64,000 nucleotides of DNA from Gillisella vitis (GCA_009744235.1 WPHV01000005.1:283054-347053), one strand, 5' to 3'; positions 35,537 through 44,612 are shown, counted from the first letter of the stretch. Notes: generated from the letters alone by a model not told the origin. Numbers and translations: made by a program.

Positions 35537-36547
35537 TCAATGGCCTCCCATTTCCCGGCGTGCATTGCGGATATTCCAGATCATGATCGGCACCACCATC
35601 AGCATGATGACAACGGCAATCGCAGCACCCCGGCCGAAATCCCCGCCACCTCGGAACATCCAGTCAAACATCAGGTTGGCGAGAACCTGGCTCTGCCATT
35701 GGCCATTGGTCATGGCCAGCACGATATCGAAAACCTTCAGCACCAGGATGGTGATCGTCGTCCAGACAACGGCAATCGTACCCCAGATCTGCGGCACCTT
35801 GATCTTCATGAAGATCTGCCAGGGATTGGCGCCATCAATCACCGCAGCCTCGATGGTTTCTTCGGGAATACCGCGCAGGGCAGCCGACAGCAGCACCATG
35901 GCAAAACCGGTCTGAATCCAGATCAGGATGACCATCAGGAAGAAATTGTTCCAGAACGGCAGGGAAATCCAAACCTGCGGTGTGCCGCCGAACCAGACGA
36001 CAATGGCGTTGAGAAGGCCGATCTGCTCGGCATTGGCGTCGCGGTAATCATAGACGAATTTCCAGATCACCGAGGCGCCGACAAAAGAAATCGCCATCGG
36101 CATGAAAATCAGCGACTTGGCGATATTGCCCCACCAGATCCGGTCGGTGAGCGCGGCGATCACCAGACCGAACAGGGTGGCGCCGGTCGGCACCACGATC
36201 AACCAGAGGATATTGTTGAAGATCGATTCCCGGAATTCGCGATCGAAAATCATCCAGCGGTAATTGTCGAGACCGACAAACTGGGTCCCGGAACGGTCAT
36301 AGACCGAATAGGCAATCGACGAAAACAGCGGATAGACCAGATAGACGCCGAGCGACAGCAGCGCCGGGCCGAGAAACAGCCAGGGCCGGATCTGGCCTGC
36401 GATCCGCAGATTGCGGGAGGCGCGGGAAAGATCCGGGATATTGGCGGGAAACAGCCGGTCGAGAATGAAGTTCGACCCGAAGAAATAGGCCAGCGCCGCA
36501 CCTACGCCGATAACGATGGTGATCAATGCGTATAAAAGCTGTTCCAC
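35537..36547 (-). CDS. aglF: Alpha-glucoside ABC transporter permease (MalF-type)
   Basis: Inner-membrane permease of 336 residues. A first helix at ~5-30 ('ALITIVIGVGAALAYFFGSNF') is followed by 'IRPWLFLGPALLSLGVYLVYPLF', the usual MalF-family entry helix. The cytoplasmic EAA motif 'GIPEETIEAAVIDGANPWQIFMKIKVPQIW' lies near residue 245, and the last helices end in 'VVIMLMVVPIMIWNIRNARRE'. It pairs with AglG to form the channel. The neighbouring binding protein AglE is encoded 86 bases upstream. Assignment rests on the intact, correctly ordered agl operon as much as on the family motifs. Confidence 0.92.
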   Translation of the reverse strand: MEQLLYALITIVIGVGAALAYFFGSNFILDRLFPANIPDLSRASRNLRIAGQIRPWLFLGPALLSLGVYLVYPLFSSIAYSVYDRSGTQFVGLDNYRWMIFDREFRESIFNNILWLIVVPTGATLFGLVIAALTDRIWWGNIAKSLIFMPMAISFVGASVIWKFVYDYRDANAEQIGLLNAIVVWFGGTPQVWISLPFWNNFFLMVILIWIQTGFAMVLLSAALRGIPEETIEAAVIDGANPWQIFMKIKVPQIWGTIAVVWTTITILVLKVFDIVLAMTNGQWQSQVLANLMFDWMFRGGGDFGRGAAIAVVIMLMVVPIMIWNIRNARREMGGH

Positions 36548-36633
36548 GGACCCGGCCTCCCAACCCGTCTGATCGATATGGACACCAGATATCGCAGCAG
36601 TTTCAGGCTGCGATACCTCGCGCTATTGCGGTG

Positions 36634-37992
36634 TTATTTCAGGCCGTCCCAGGATTTCTGGATGCCTTTGGCGACTTCGTCGGCAGATTTTCCACCGGCA
36701 TAATCGACCATCGCGGTCCAGAAAGCGCCCGCACCGATCTTGCCCGGCATCAGGTCGGAACCATCAAACCGGAACGTGGTGGCATCCAGCAGGATCTTGC
36801 CCTGTTTCTTCAAGGGGTCGTTGGCATAGGTATCCTGATTGGCCGCCTTGAAGGCGGTCAGGAAGCCGGACTGCGCCATCCAGATCTCATGGGCGATCGG
36901 GGTCTTGATGAAGTCGATAAAGGCGCGCGCACCGGGCGAATCCTTGGTGATCATCGCCAGGGTGCCAGCACCCTCTACCGGATTGCCGAGTTCCGGCTTG
37001 CTGGCATAATTCGGGGTCGGGAAGAAGTCGACGTCTTGGCCAACGACCGTGCCTTGCGGGAAGAAGGACGGAATGAAGGAGGCCTGATGATGCAGGTAGC
37101 ATTTCGGCGGGGAGGTAAACAGACCCTTCGGGCTATCGCGGAAATCGGTGGAGGCCACGCCCGCCGCGCCGCCATCGACGAATTTCGGATTGCGCGAGAA
37201 CCAGCCATAATCCTCAATGGCCTTGACCACTTGCGGGTCGTCGAACTTGATCTCGTTCTTCACCCACTTATCATAGACGTCAGCCGGATAGAGCCGCAAC
37301 ATCATGTCTTCGACCCAGTCGGTCGCAGGCCAGCCGGTCGCACCGCCGGAACCGAGCCCGATGCACCAGGGGGTGCCGCCATCGGCCGCGATCTTTTCGG
37401 TCAGTGCCTTCAGTTCTTCCATCGACTTGGGTACGTCATAGCCCGCATCCTCGAAATTCTCAGGCACATACCAGATTAGTGACTTGATATCGATCTTGTA
37501 GGGGAAGCCATAAATCTGCGGCTTACCGTCCTTGCCCTTGAAGGTGGCAAGATCGACCCAGGACTGGCCTGCGGAGAAATTGTCCTTCAGCCACGGCCCA
37601 TTCTCCTCACCCAACGGCGTCAAAGCACCCTTGGAGGCGAGATCGGCGACCAGACCTGGCTGGGCAAGAATGGCGACATTGGGCGGGCTGCCCGCCTGGG
37701 TGTCGATGACGATCTGCTGCTCGTAATTTTCCGAGGAGGAATATTTGACGTCGGCGCCGGTGGCCTGGCGGAAATATTCGAGCACGCTTTCAAACAGCGC
37801 CTGGTCTTCGCCACGCCAGGGGCCAAAAATCGTAATGGTCTGGCCCTTTAACTGGTGAGACTTGGAAAATTCCTCATAGCTCTTCCAGTTGAACCTTGCA
37901 TCTTCGCCCGGCTTGAACTTCAGCTCGGCGCTGTTTGCGCCGCCTGCAACCAGGCATAAAGCGGCAATCCCCATAAGCAGATGTTTTTTCAC
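36634..37992 (-). CDS. aglE: Periplasmic alpha-glucoside-binding protein
   Basis: Solute-binding protein of 452 residues, the first gene of the agl operon. The GTG at 37992 is chosen because AGGGAGG lies 8 bases upstream and the product then begins with a signal peptide ('VKKHLLMGIAALCLVAGGAN' with cleavage near 'SAELKF'). The longer frame would bury the signal. The mature part is of the maltose-binding (MalE-like) type, with 'GQTITIFGPWRGEDQALFES' at the start and 'WCIGLGSGGATGWPATDWVE' in the sugar-pocket region, rich in aromatic residues. It delivers sucrose, maltose or trehalose to AglFG. The divergent regulator aglR and two operator-like palindromes lie upstream. Confidence 0.93.
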   Translation of the reverse strand: MKKHLLMGIAALCLVAGGANSAELKFKPGEDARFNWKSYEEFSKSHQLKGQTITIFGPWRGEDQALFESVLEYFRQATGADVKYSSSENYEQQIVIDTQAGSPPNVAILAQPGLVADLASKGALTPLGEENGPWLKDNFSAGQSWVDLATFKGKDGKPQIYGFPYKIDIKSLIWYVPENFEDAGYDVPKSMEELKALTEKIAADGGTPWCIGLGSGGATGWPATDWVEDMMLRLYPADVYDKWVKNEIKFDDPQVVKAIEDYGWFSRNPKFVDGGAAGVASTDFRDSPKGLFTSPPKCYLHHQASFIPSFFPQGTVVGQDVDFFPTPNYASKPELGNPVEGAGTLAMITKDSPGARAFIDFIKTPIAHEIWMAQSGFLTAFKAANQDTYANDPLKKQGKILLDATTFRFDGSDLMPGKIGAGAFWTAMVDYAGGKSADEVAKGIQKSWDGLK

Positions 37993-38091
37993 GAAAGTCC
38001 TCCCTTTAACCAATGCCTGTTTCCCCAATCCCTGTTTCCAAGAGCCTGTTTCCCAAGCGGGGGTGATCCTGCCATCACCATTATCCAGCTT

Positions 38092-38105
38092 CCAAAGCGC
38101 TTTGG
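38092..38105. promoter_or_regulatory. Operator-like palindrome for the agl regulator (site 1)
   Basis: CCAAAGCGCTTTGG is a perfect 14-base palindrome with the central CG typical of LacI-family operators. It is 100 bases upstream of the aglE start, in the 318-base aglE-aglR divergent region (37993-38310). That region otherwise contains the two promoters and no gene. Confidence 0.75.
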
Positions 38106-38259
38106 TGGGCAAACATCTCCATTGCTTGTTGCAGAGTCAAGCCTTTTCAAAAACACCAAACCATTCTGTCTCGTTAAAAATGGAGCAGCGACCGGTTTGG
38201 GAAAGGGATGGGGTTTAAAAATAGATTTTCGATTTGCAGCACCTGCCTCTCCTGCTAAT

Positions 38260-38275
38260 TTGCAAGCGCTTTGGG
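38260..38275. promoter_or_regulatory. Operator-like site for the agl regulator (site 2)
   Basis: TTGCAAGCGCTTTGGG shares the core CAAGCGCTTTGG with site 1 and is a slightly imperfect palindrome. It lies ~36 bases before the aglR start, where repressor binding would block aglR itself and could loop with site 1 (168 bases away, about 16 helical turns). Confidence 0.65.
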
Positions 38276-38310
38276 CGCGGGAGACCCAGGGAAAGGGAGA
38301 AATAAACCTC

Positions 38311-39339
38311 GTGAATTTGAAGCAATTGTCGCAGATGCTCGGCCTGTCGCAGACAACGATCAGCCGGGCATTGAACGGCTATCCGGAGGTCAACGAAGAG
38401 ACCCGCCAGCGCGTTGCCAAGGCCGCCGCCGAGACCGGCTATCGGCCTAACCGCGCAGCCCTGCGGCTGGCGACCGGCAAGGCCGGGTCGCTCGGACTGG
38501 TCATGCCGATTTCCCCGGATCACAGCTCCGATATCCATTTCGCGGAATTCCAGAGCGGGCTGGCCGAAACTTGTCTTCAGCATGAATTTCACTTCGTCAT
38601 CATTCCGGCCCATCCCCAGGCGGAAGAGCAGGCCATTCGTGGCCTTGTCGGCAGCGGCGCCGTGGATGCGTTCTATCTCGCCTATCTCAGGGCCAGTGAC
38701 CCCCGCATTGCCATGGCGAAATCACTTTCGGTGCCTTTCATCATCCATGGCCGCTCGCAGGGCATACCGGAAGACTATCCCTATCTTGATATCGACAATG
38801 AAGGTGCTTTCCGGCAGGCGACGGAGCTGCTGATCGGGCTTGGCCATCGCCGTTTTGCGCTTTTGAACGGTCCGGCAGACCTCGATTTCGCCTTGCGCCG
38901 ATTGCAAGGCACAAAAAAGGCGCTTGCAGGCGCAGGCCTTGCCCTGCCGCCAGAGGCAATCAGCCATACGCTGATGACCGACGAATGGGGCTACCGGCAG
39001 ATGAGCGCCCTGCTCCATCAGCCAGAACGTCCAACCGCCGTGCTCTGTGCCAGTACGGTTCTGGCACTGGGCGCCGTGCGGGCCATCAACGATGCCGGGC
39101 TGACTGTGGGTCAGGATATTTCGCTGGTCGCCCATGACGACGATCTGCCGCTGCTAAAGCCGGAACATTTCCGCGTACCGCTGACCACGACGCGCTCGTC
39201 GCTGAGAGATGCTGGAAGGCGGGTGGCGCAACGGCTGATCGCCGACATAGCCCAGACCCCGGCGGGGCCTCCCCTCCAGGAAATCTGGCAGGCTGAACTG
39301 GTCATCCGGGCCTCGACTGGCCCGGCGCCTGGAAAATGA
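38311..39339 (+). CDS. aglR: LacI-family regulator of the agl operon
   Basis: Repressor of 342 residues, start GTG at 38311 with AAAGGGAGA upstream; the open frame continues far upstream but has no HTH there. Residues 3-50 are the LacI helix-turn-helix and hinge ('LKQLSQMLGLSQTTISRALN', then 'GYPEVNEETRQRVAKAAAET'). The rest is a sugar-binding periplasmic-protein-like domain ('LGLVMPISPDHSSDIHFAEF', then 'SVPFIIHGRSQGIPEDYPYLDIDNEG' type region). Its divergent position upstream of aglE matches aglR in Sinorhizobium meliloti. It probably binds the two CAAAGCGCTTTG-like palindromes and is released by an alpha-glucoside. Its stop is one base from that of folD, which converges on it. Confidence 0.92.
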   Translation: MNLKQLSQMLGLSQTTISRALNGYPEVNEETRQRVAKAAAETGYRPNRAALRLATGKAGSLGLVMPISPDHSSDIHFAEFQSGLAETCLQHEFHFVIIPAHPQAEEQAIRGLVGSGAVDAFYLAYLRASDPRIAMAKSLSVPFIIHGRSQGIPEDYPYLDIDNEGAFRQATELLIGLGHRRFALLNGPADLDFALRRLQGTKKALAGAGLALPPEAISHTLMTDEWGYRQMSALLHQPERPTAVLCASTVLALGAVRAINDAGLTVGQDISLVAHDDDLPLLKPEHFRVPLTTTRSSLRDAGRRVAQRLIADIAQTPAGPPLQEIWQAELVIRASTGPAPGK

Positions 39340-39340
39340 C

Positions 39341-40240
39341 TCAGAATTTCGGCGGCTGCTTGCCTGCGCCACGATAGGCCGCAATCACCGTATTGGCCAT
39401 CAGCATGGCGATGGTCATCGGGCCAACACCGCCGGGAACGGGGGTGATGGCACCCGCCTTTTGAGCGCAGTCTGTAAAGGCGACATCGCCAACCAGTTTG
39501 GTCTTGCCCTCGCCTTTTTCAGGGGCGGCGACGCGGTTGATGCCAACGTCGATCACGGTCGCGCCCTCTTTCACCCAATCGGCCTTGACCATTTCAGCCC
39601 GCCCGACCGCTGCCACCAGAATATCGGCCTGGCGGGCCAAGGAGGCCAAATCGCGGCTGCGGGAATGGGACATGGTCACGGTGGCATTGGCGTTGAGCAG
39701 CAATTGGCCCATCGGCTTGCCGAACAGGTTGGAACGACCAATCACCAGCGCATTCAGACCGGAGAGATCAGCCCCGTGGATCTGGCGCACCAGCAACATG
39801 GCACCTGCGGGCGTGCAGGAAATCAGCCCGGTTTCGAGATCCCCGGTCGCCAGCTTACCGGCATTAACGACATGCAGACCATCCACGTCCTTTTCCGGCA
39901 GGATGGACTGGATGACCGCCTCGCTGTCGAAATGCCTGGGCAGCGGCAATTGCACGAGGATGCCATGAATGGCGGGATCGGCATTAAGGCTTGCCACCAG
40001 ATCCAGCAATTGCTGCTGGCTGGTCTCTTCCGGCAAGGTATGCTGAACCGAATTAAAGCCGCATTGCTTGGCCATCCGGCCCTTGGAACCGACATAGGCG
40101 TGGCTGGCCGGATCATCGCCGACGATGATCACGGCAAGACCGATCTTCTGGCCGCTGTCTCTTTCGAATGCCTCGGAACTGATCCTGACGGCCTCGATTA
40201 CCGAAGCCGCAACCTGCTTTCCGTCAATCACCGTTGCCAC
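39341..40240 (-). CDS. folD: Bifunctional methylenetetrahydrofolate dehydrogenase / cyclohydrolase
   Basis: Interconverts 5,10-methylene- and 10-formyl-tetrahydrofolate in cytosolic one-carbon metabolism. The 299-residue length is typical. Motifs: '[19 protein letters not shown]' near residue 50 (substrate region with the catalytic Lys of '[11 protein letters not shown]'), '[10 protein letters not shown]' near 95, '[17 protein letters not shown]' near 170 (NADP-binding) and '[15 protein letters not shown]' near 270. The start is GTG at 40240. It is transcribed away from the glycosyltransferase side with a 144-base gap, and its end converges with aglR. It is an ordinary housekeeping gene unrelated to the agl system. 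Confidence 0.97.
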   Translation of the reverse strand: MATVIDGKQVAASVIEAVRISSEAFERDSGQKIGLAVIIVGDDPASHAYVGSKGRMAKQCGFNSVQHTLPEETSQQQLLDLVASLNADPAIHGILVQLPLPRHFDSEAVIQSILPEKDVDGLHVVNAGKLATGDLETGLISCTPAGAMLLVRQIHGADLSGLNALVIGRSNLFGKPMGQLLLNANATVTMSHSRSRDLASLARQADILVAAVGRAEMVKADWVKEGATVIDVGINRVAAPEKGEGKTKLVGDVAFTDCAQKAGAITPVPGGVGPMTIAMLMANTVIAAYRGAGKQPPKF

Positions 40241-40384
40241 GTCTGGTTTCCTCTTGCTGAAAGCGATAGGAGCCGGTTTACCGGCTCATGGGAGAATGAA
40301 TGGTAGCTACCATTCCCGTCTCCGCTTTCAAAATGCAAAACCAGTAATTCGGATCAAAATTTGGCATGGTCGCGATCAACGCAA

Positions 40385-41314
40385 TCATTGCTCGGTAGAA
40401 GCCTTGTCGCGGCGGGCCGACAGCTTGAAGCGCAGCACATGCAAGAGGAAGACCGGAATACCGATCAGATAGCGCCGCCACAACCGGCTCGGCTCCCGTG
40501 TCAACCGGTAGAGCCATTCACAGCGGATTTTGCGCATCCATTGCGGTGCGCGTGGCATGGTGCCCGAGACAAAATCAAACAGCGCGCCGACGCCGAACAC
40601 CACACGCGCATGCTCCGGCTTGATATGCTGGGCAATCCATTTTTCCTGCAAGGGAGTGCCCATGCCGACCAGCAGCACGTCGATCTTGGCGTCCTCAAGC
40701 CGTTCGAGAATGATCGGCAACTCCTCATTGTCGAAAAAGCCGTCGGCCACCGGTACGAATTCGTGCCATGGCGCATGTTTGCGGAAACGGGCGACAGCAC
40801 CCGCCAGCACACCGGGCTTTGCGCCGATCAGGCCGATACGGCGCGGCTCTTCCATATAGGTAAACAGGGCAGGCACGAAATCCGTACCGTTCAGATTGGC
40901 CGCAAAGGGCTCGCCATCGATGATGCTCGCCGCAAGGTCCATACCGATCCCATCAGGCAGAACGATATGTCCTTTAAGGACATCGCGATAGGCGGCATCC
41001 CTGAGCATGATGTTGATATTGTTGGCATTCAGGAAGGAGACCTGCGCATGTGCGCCAGGCGTTGCCGCATATTGAGCGATCAGGCTGAGGCCGGAAATCC
41101 AGGAGAGATCGAAGATCGGCATGCCAAACAGGATCTTTTTCGGGGCAATCTGCTCTGCGGTTGAAATCAGGTTCATCGGGTGGAACTCATCATCATGATG
41201 GAGGCGACCCCAGTCTCCGGCCAGATCCTGGCGAACCCTATGAATAAGGCGCGCCGTGCTGATCTGTTCATCAGCATCTGCGACAGGGGCTTTGCGCGTG
41301 GTAACAGTGTTCAT
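40385..41314 (-). CDS. WecG/TagA/CpsF-family glycosyltransferase
   Basis: Glycosyltransferase family 26 enzyme, about 309 residues from the ATG at 41314. Recognised by 'VSFLNANNINIMLRDAAYRD' (substrate region), 'VLPDGIGMDLAASII' with the conserved Asp-Gly, 'IGLIGAKPGVLAGAV', and 'VLLVGMGTPLQEKWIAQHI' followed by 'VFGVGALFDFVSGTMPRAPQW'. Such enzymes add N-acetylmannosaminuronate or a similar sugar to lipid-linked intermediates of surface polysaccharides, teichoic acids or exopolysaccharide. The C-terminus is basic and hydrophobic ('LYRLTREPSRLWRRYLIGIP'), fitting membrane association. The frame is open to a TTG at 41575 that overlaps the fliL-like stop, but a large hairpin in that stretch argues for the shorter form. 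No other polysaccharide gene is adjacent. Confidence 0.85.
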   Translation of the reverse strand: MNTVTTRKAPVADADEQISTARLIHRVRQDLAGDWGRLHHDDEFHPMNLISTAEQIAPKKILFGMPIFDLSWISGLSLIAQYAATPGAHAQVSFLNANNINIMLRDAAYRDVLKGHIVLPDGIGMDLAASIIDGEPFAANLNGTDFVPALFTYMEEPRRIGLIGAKPGVLAGAVARFRKHAPWHEFVPVADGFFDNEELPIILERLEDAKIDVLLVGMGTPLQEKWIAQHIKPEHARVVFGVGALFDFVSGTMPRAPQWMRKIRCEWLYRLTREPSRLWRRYLIGIPVFLLHVLRFKLSARRDKASTEQ

Positions 41315-41491
41315 AAACATGACAAGCCAGATTGAAACCATACGCAGAATAACAGGCAGGCATAAAATCCGACTTAAGTAGCCCGCTAGAAATACAGGCT
41401 TTTCGTTTATACTTCGTTTACCGCGATCGCTCCAGCCATGTCTCTCATAGGCAGGCGCGAAGATGTGAACCCCATCCTCACCCTCAAAGGA

Positions 41492-41534
41492 TTTCGAATA
41501 TTTCAAATGCATCAAAGGCTTGAAATATTCGAAA
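41492..41534 (-). terminator. Inverted repeat closing the flagellar operon
   Basis: A perfect 15-base inverted repeat TTTCGAATATTTCAA / TTGAAATATTCGAAA with a 13-base loop, 38 bases behind the fliL-like stop. It is A/T-rich and followed on the minus strand by TCCTTTG, so it is a plausible but not classical terminator; it could also be a binding site. Confidence 0.55.
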
Positions 41535-41571
41535 CCGGAGTACCAACTGCCATCTTCAATGGCCGTTCGTA

Positions 41572-42102
41572 TCAATGTGCAGGCGCCGCACCTTCCGGGG
41601 CCTTCTCTCCCTCAACGATCTTGACCGCTGGCAGCAGCTTCGGCTTGCCGCCACCACCTTCGCGGATATCGTCCTTGCCGAGGAAGTCCAACTGCTCGAT
41701 CAGCACGTCATTGATGACATCGCTGCCGAGGCGTTTGTTGATGCCGGTCTTGATGGCCTGCTTGAAACCGTCAACATCGAGCTTGGTCGATTTTGACAGA
41801 TCAACCATCGAGTTGCCGACCAGCAGGGTAAACAATTGGTCCGTCATCAGCGCCGTCATCGGCATTTGCATGGCGCCAGCTTTTTCCTTGTCGACCATGA
41901 AGGAGAACCGACCAATGAAATAGCCTTTCACCTTACCATTCTCGAGAAATGGCACAGTGATGGCTTCTCCGCGCACCACTTCAGTCGGCGGTGCCTTGAC
42001 CTCTTCGACCGGTGGTGGCGCGGTGGCCACCTGGATGGAAAAGTAAACGGCGACGAGAGCGACGATGCAGGCCCATACGCCGGCAATGACAATCTTGACC
42101 AT
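41572..42102 (-). CDS. FliL-like single-span flagellar protein
   Basis: Inner-membrane protein of 176 residues. One N-terminal helix ('IVIAGVWACIVALVAVYFSI') is followed by a proline-rich linker and a periplasmic domain. That domain runs 'YFIGRFSFMVDKEKA', 'TDQLFTLLVGNSMVDLSKST' and 'IKTGINKRLGSDVINDVLIEQLDFLGKDDI'. This is the topology and the general pattern of FliL, which sits by the stator and supports torque. Rhizobial flagellar clusters carry a separate fliL near fliP, so this may be a second, divergent FliL-like protein. It is the last gene of the flgJ-side operon; its start overlaps the end of the preceding gene by one base. Confidence 0.65.
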   Translation of the reverse strand: MVKIVIAGVWACIVALVAVYFSIQVATAPPPVEEVKAPPTEVVRGEAITVPFLENGKVKGYFIGRFSFMVDKEKAGAMQMPMTALMTDQLFTLLVGNSMVDLSKSTKLDVDGFKQAIKTGINKRLGSDVINDVLIEQLDFLGKDDIREGGGGKPKLLPAVKIVEGEKAPEGAAPAH

Positions 42103-42467
42103 TAATTTTCTCTGTAGAGAAACTGTTCCTGGGAATAGGTACCATCATTATCGGCATCCTGAACAGCGCTGCGCAGAATATCGGCCACCGCGCGCACGGC
42201 ATCCAGATGTGCCTCGACTCGTCTTGCGTTCAAGGCCAGCTTTTTCTTCAGCCCATGCATCTGCTCGACATAATTGATGGCAATTTCCTTGGGATCGGTA
42301 TCGCGAAACAACATTGTCAGTTCATAGAGGCAGCGGCTTTTGTGGGCGTTCGAAACCTTGAAATCAAACTGCGGATCCTTGCCAATTCGATGATTTTCGT
42401 TATCGACAATCATTTCGAGACGACCGAGAACGGTCTTGATCCGGTAGTCGTTGGACACATGTTCCAT
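42102..42467 (-). CDS. Small helical flagellar-cluster protein, candidate FlgN-like chaperone
   Basis: Protein of 121 residues, start ATG at 42467. It is entirely helical in appearance, beginning 'MEHVSNDYRIKTVLGRLEMI' and ending 'DADNDGTYSQEQFLYREN'. It has no membrane segment. The size, leucine spacing and position between flgJ and a FliL-like gene fit a junction-protein export chaperone (FlgN function for FlgK and FlgL), but I see no diagnostic motif. The uncharacterised ORF found at the same place in other rhizobial fla clusters is the better comparison. The stop overlaps the next gene's ATG. Confidence 0.55.
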   Translation of the reverse strand: MEHVSNDYRIKTVLGRLEMIVDNENHRIGKDPQFDFKVSNAHKSRCLYELTMLFRDTDPKEIAINYVEQMHGLKKKLALNARRVEAHLDAVRAVADILRSAVQDADNDGTYSQEQFLYREN

Positions 42468-42640
42468 GAAAAATCTGTTCCTTGAATTCCGACCGCCAAG
42501 CGCCTGCGCTGTGGCGCCGGGGCTGGTGTCACTTTTTAATCTGCGCATATTGGTGGGATGAGCCCAATAGCAAGGCAGGCATCCCAGGCGTGCGGGATAA
42601 TCATGCACCGCTACAAACTGCGTGCCTTACGCTGAAAAGA

Positions 42641-43240
42641 TCAGACTGTGGCTGCGCCAGAGAAGGGCACCTTTACCGTGTCAGTTGCCTCATCGGAACC
42701 CGCAAGGCCGAGTGACTTGCGCTCGATCTCGTCAAGCCGCATCTGCGCCATGTTCTGCTGAGCAGGGTCTGTCGTAGCGTTCTGGGCGCCCTTGTTGCGC
42801 AGTTTTGCCATTTCATCGGCATACATCTGCTTGGCAATGCCAACGCCACCACGCTCGGAAATGGTATTGCCGATCTGCTCGGCCATCATGCTTTTCCAGA
42901 TTTCGCCAGCATTGCCCTTGCCAAAAACAGCTTCACTATCCTTGGGCAGCATGTTGGAAATGAAATTCTGCAACACGATACCTTCATATTGCCGGTAAGG
43001 CTTGGGAATATCGCTCGCCTTGATCGTATTGGTGGCGCGATTGGCAAGCCCCGCCTTGGTGGAAGCGCCGTCGTTCAAAGTGTTCATCGCCACGTCGAAG
43101 CCGGCGCTTTTTTCGTTCAGGCTGGCGGCCTGCACACTGGCGCGTGCCGATTGCAGCCTTTGCTGGGCCTCTGCCATGGCAGACGGTTCGGCCGCCCGCA
43201 CAACATCCATAACAAGATCGCTTGGAGGAGAAATAGCCAC
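42641..43240 (-). CDS. flgJ: Rod-binding protein FlgJ without muramidase domain
   Basis: Flagellar rod-scaffolding protein of 199 residues, start GTG at 43240 ('AISPPSDLVMDVVRAAEPSA' as in rhizobial FlgJ); an alternative GTG overlaps the preceding stop at 43273. The rod-binding domain is at ~110-175: 'KPYRQYEGIVLQNFISNMLP', then 'GEIWKSMMAEQIGNTISERG' and 'GVGIAKQMYADEM'. The C-terminal peptidoglycan hydrolase domain of enterobacterial FlgJ is absent. That activity is probably supplied by the separate lytic transglycosylase at 53474-54061, as in other alphaproteobacteria (compare SltF of Rhodobacter). It is in an operon with fliR and the FliJ-like gene. Confidence 0.88.
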   Translation of the reverse strand: MAISPPSDLVMDVVRAAEPSAMAEAQQRLQSARASVQAASLNEKSAGFDVAMNTLNDGASTKAGLANRATNTIKASDIPKPYRQYEGIVLQNFISNMLPKDSEAVFGKGNAGEIWKSMMAEQIGNTISERGGVGIAKQMYADEMAKLRNKGAQNATTDPAQQNMAQMRLDEIERKSLGLAGSDEATDTVKVPFSGAATV

Positions 43241-43272
43241 GGTGTTCGTTCCCTGAAAATCAACTGGAACCA

Positions 43273-43686
43273 CTATCTCTCGTGAAGCTTGCTGGAGGCT
43301 GGTGTGGCAAATGTCAGGTCGATCAGATCCTGAAGCGCTTCGTCCTCGGCCTCGCGATCCTCGTGTCCGCGCGCCTCAATCATCTTGTCTTGCAGCCGTT
43401 CCGCCTTGGTGCGCTGGCGCAGAACCTTGTTTTCCTGCACCCGCTGCACATCGGCCATGCGCCGGTCATCGCCCGAAAGCCGGTCGAAGCGATCCGCATA
43501 GGATTGGGCAAACAGCCTATGCACCGGGTCCATCGAACCCAGTGCCTCAATCACCCGTTCGAGGCCAGCGGCAATTTCCTGGCGCTGGCGCGCGGTCTCG
43601 ACGAGATCATACTCGGCGATCTTTTCCAAATGCCGCTGCACGGCCACCAGCCGCTTCAATTTCTTGGATTTCTTATCAGGTCCCAT
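43273..43686 (-). CDS. FliJ-like coiled-coil flagellar protein
   Basis: Protein of 137 residues, highly charged and predicted as one long antiparallel coiled coil ('KLKRLVAVQRHLEKIAEYDL', then 'ETARQRQEIAAGLERVIEAL' and 'VQENKVLRQRTKAERLQDKM'). This matches the size and architecture of FliJ, the stalk-like component of the flagellar export ATPase. The sequence itself is poorly conserved in that family. It lies between fliR and flgJ; the stop codon touches a possible start of flgJ. Assignment is by structure and context. Confidence 0.65.
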   Translation of the reverse strand: MGPDKKSKKLKRLVAVQRHLEKIAEYDLVETARQRQEIAAGLERVIEALGSMDPVHRLFAQSYADRFDRLSGDDRRMADVQRVQENKVLRQRTKAERLQDKMIEARGHEDREAEDEALQDLIDLTFATPASSKLHER

Positions 43687-43859
43687 GACACGGCCTCATC
43701 GAGAGCTCGCTCTCATCCCTGGCATCCCTGGCTCTGTCATGTCAGTGCCCCTCTCATGTTAGAGCATCTTCGCTTTTGAAGCGTGAAAAAATCTCTAACT
43801 CTCTCTTAATTTACACATTTCCGGACGCAAAACCGCATTCCACTCCTCCCTGACAAACT

Positions 43860-44612
43860 CTAATGCCCCAGGAAGATCGGTATGAAAGCATCGGCAAACT
43901 GGCGCATCATCACCCCGATCGACCAATAGACCAGCAGCATTCCCCCGGTGATAAGATAGGGGGTGGAGATGTAGTAGACCGGGATCTGCGGTGCCAGCTT
44001 GTTGACCAGACCGACGCCGAGATTGAACATCAGGCCATAGATGATGAAGGGACTGGAAAGCCGCAGCATCAGCATATAGGTCCGCGAGGCGGTATCCGTC
44101 AGCGTTATCAGCATCTTCTGGGTATCTGGCACGCCGCCCATCGGCATAACCGAATAGCTGTCGATCAACGCCCGGAAGATGACATGGTGAAAATCCATCA
44201 TGAACAACATCATCAGCCCGCAAAAGCTGATCATGTTGGTCATCTGGTTTTCGGCACCGTCTTCCAGAACATCCGCCGTGGCCGTGCTGTTGAAACCGAT
44301 CATCATCGTCAGAATCGCACCGGCAAATTGCAGGCCCAGCGTGAAAAATCGGGTAATCAGCCCAAAGACCGCGCCGATCAGCGTTTCCGTAAAGATCAGC
44401 GCGACGAAAATCGAACCGCCGCCGCTCACCTTGGGATAAACCGTATCCCAGACGAGCGGCGTGCAGGCAATGGAGACCGCAAACGCGACCAACAGGCGGA
44501 TCTGGGTGGGAATGCGCGAGGAGGCAAAGCCCGGCATGGTCATGAAACAGGAACCGATACGGCAAAAAACCAGGAACACCGCCAGTACCGATCCTTGCGG
44601 ATCAGTGATCAT
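43860..44612 (-). CDS. fliR: Flagellar type III export protein FliR
   Basis: Inner-membrane component of the export gate, 250 residues, with about six hydrophobic helices. It opens '[22 protein letters not shown]', the typical FliR N-terminus, continues with '[18 protein letters not shown]', and ends '[20 protein letters not shown]'. Its ATG overlaps the flhA stop (44609-44612, ATGA), so the two are translationally coupled. With FliQ and FlhA of the same operon it forms the pore through which rod, hook and filament subunits leave the cell. Confidence 0.94.
   Translation of the reverse strand: MITDPQGSVLAVFLVFCRIGSCFMTMPGFASSRIPTQIRLLVAFAVSIACTPLVWDTVYPKVSGGGSIFVALIFTETLIGAVFGLITRFFTLGLQFAGAILTMMIGFNSTATADVLEDGAENQMTNMISFCGLMMLFMMDFHHVIFRALIDSYSVMPMGGVPDTQKMLITLTDTASRTYMLMLRLSSPFIIYGLMFNLGVGLVNKLAPQIPVYYISTPYLITGGMLLVYWSIGVMMRQFADAFIPIFLGH

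Noticed and set aside
35528-36535. Plus-strand frame opposite aglF (and 34792-35586 opposite aglG)
   Set aside because: Products consist of Arg/His/Asp/Gln-rich sequence mirroring membrane helices on the other strand; the permease genes are certain.
39461-40306. Plus-strand frame opposite folD
   Set aside because: folD is complete with all catalytic motifs; the opposite frame shows none.
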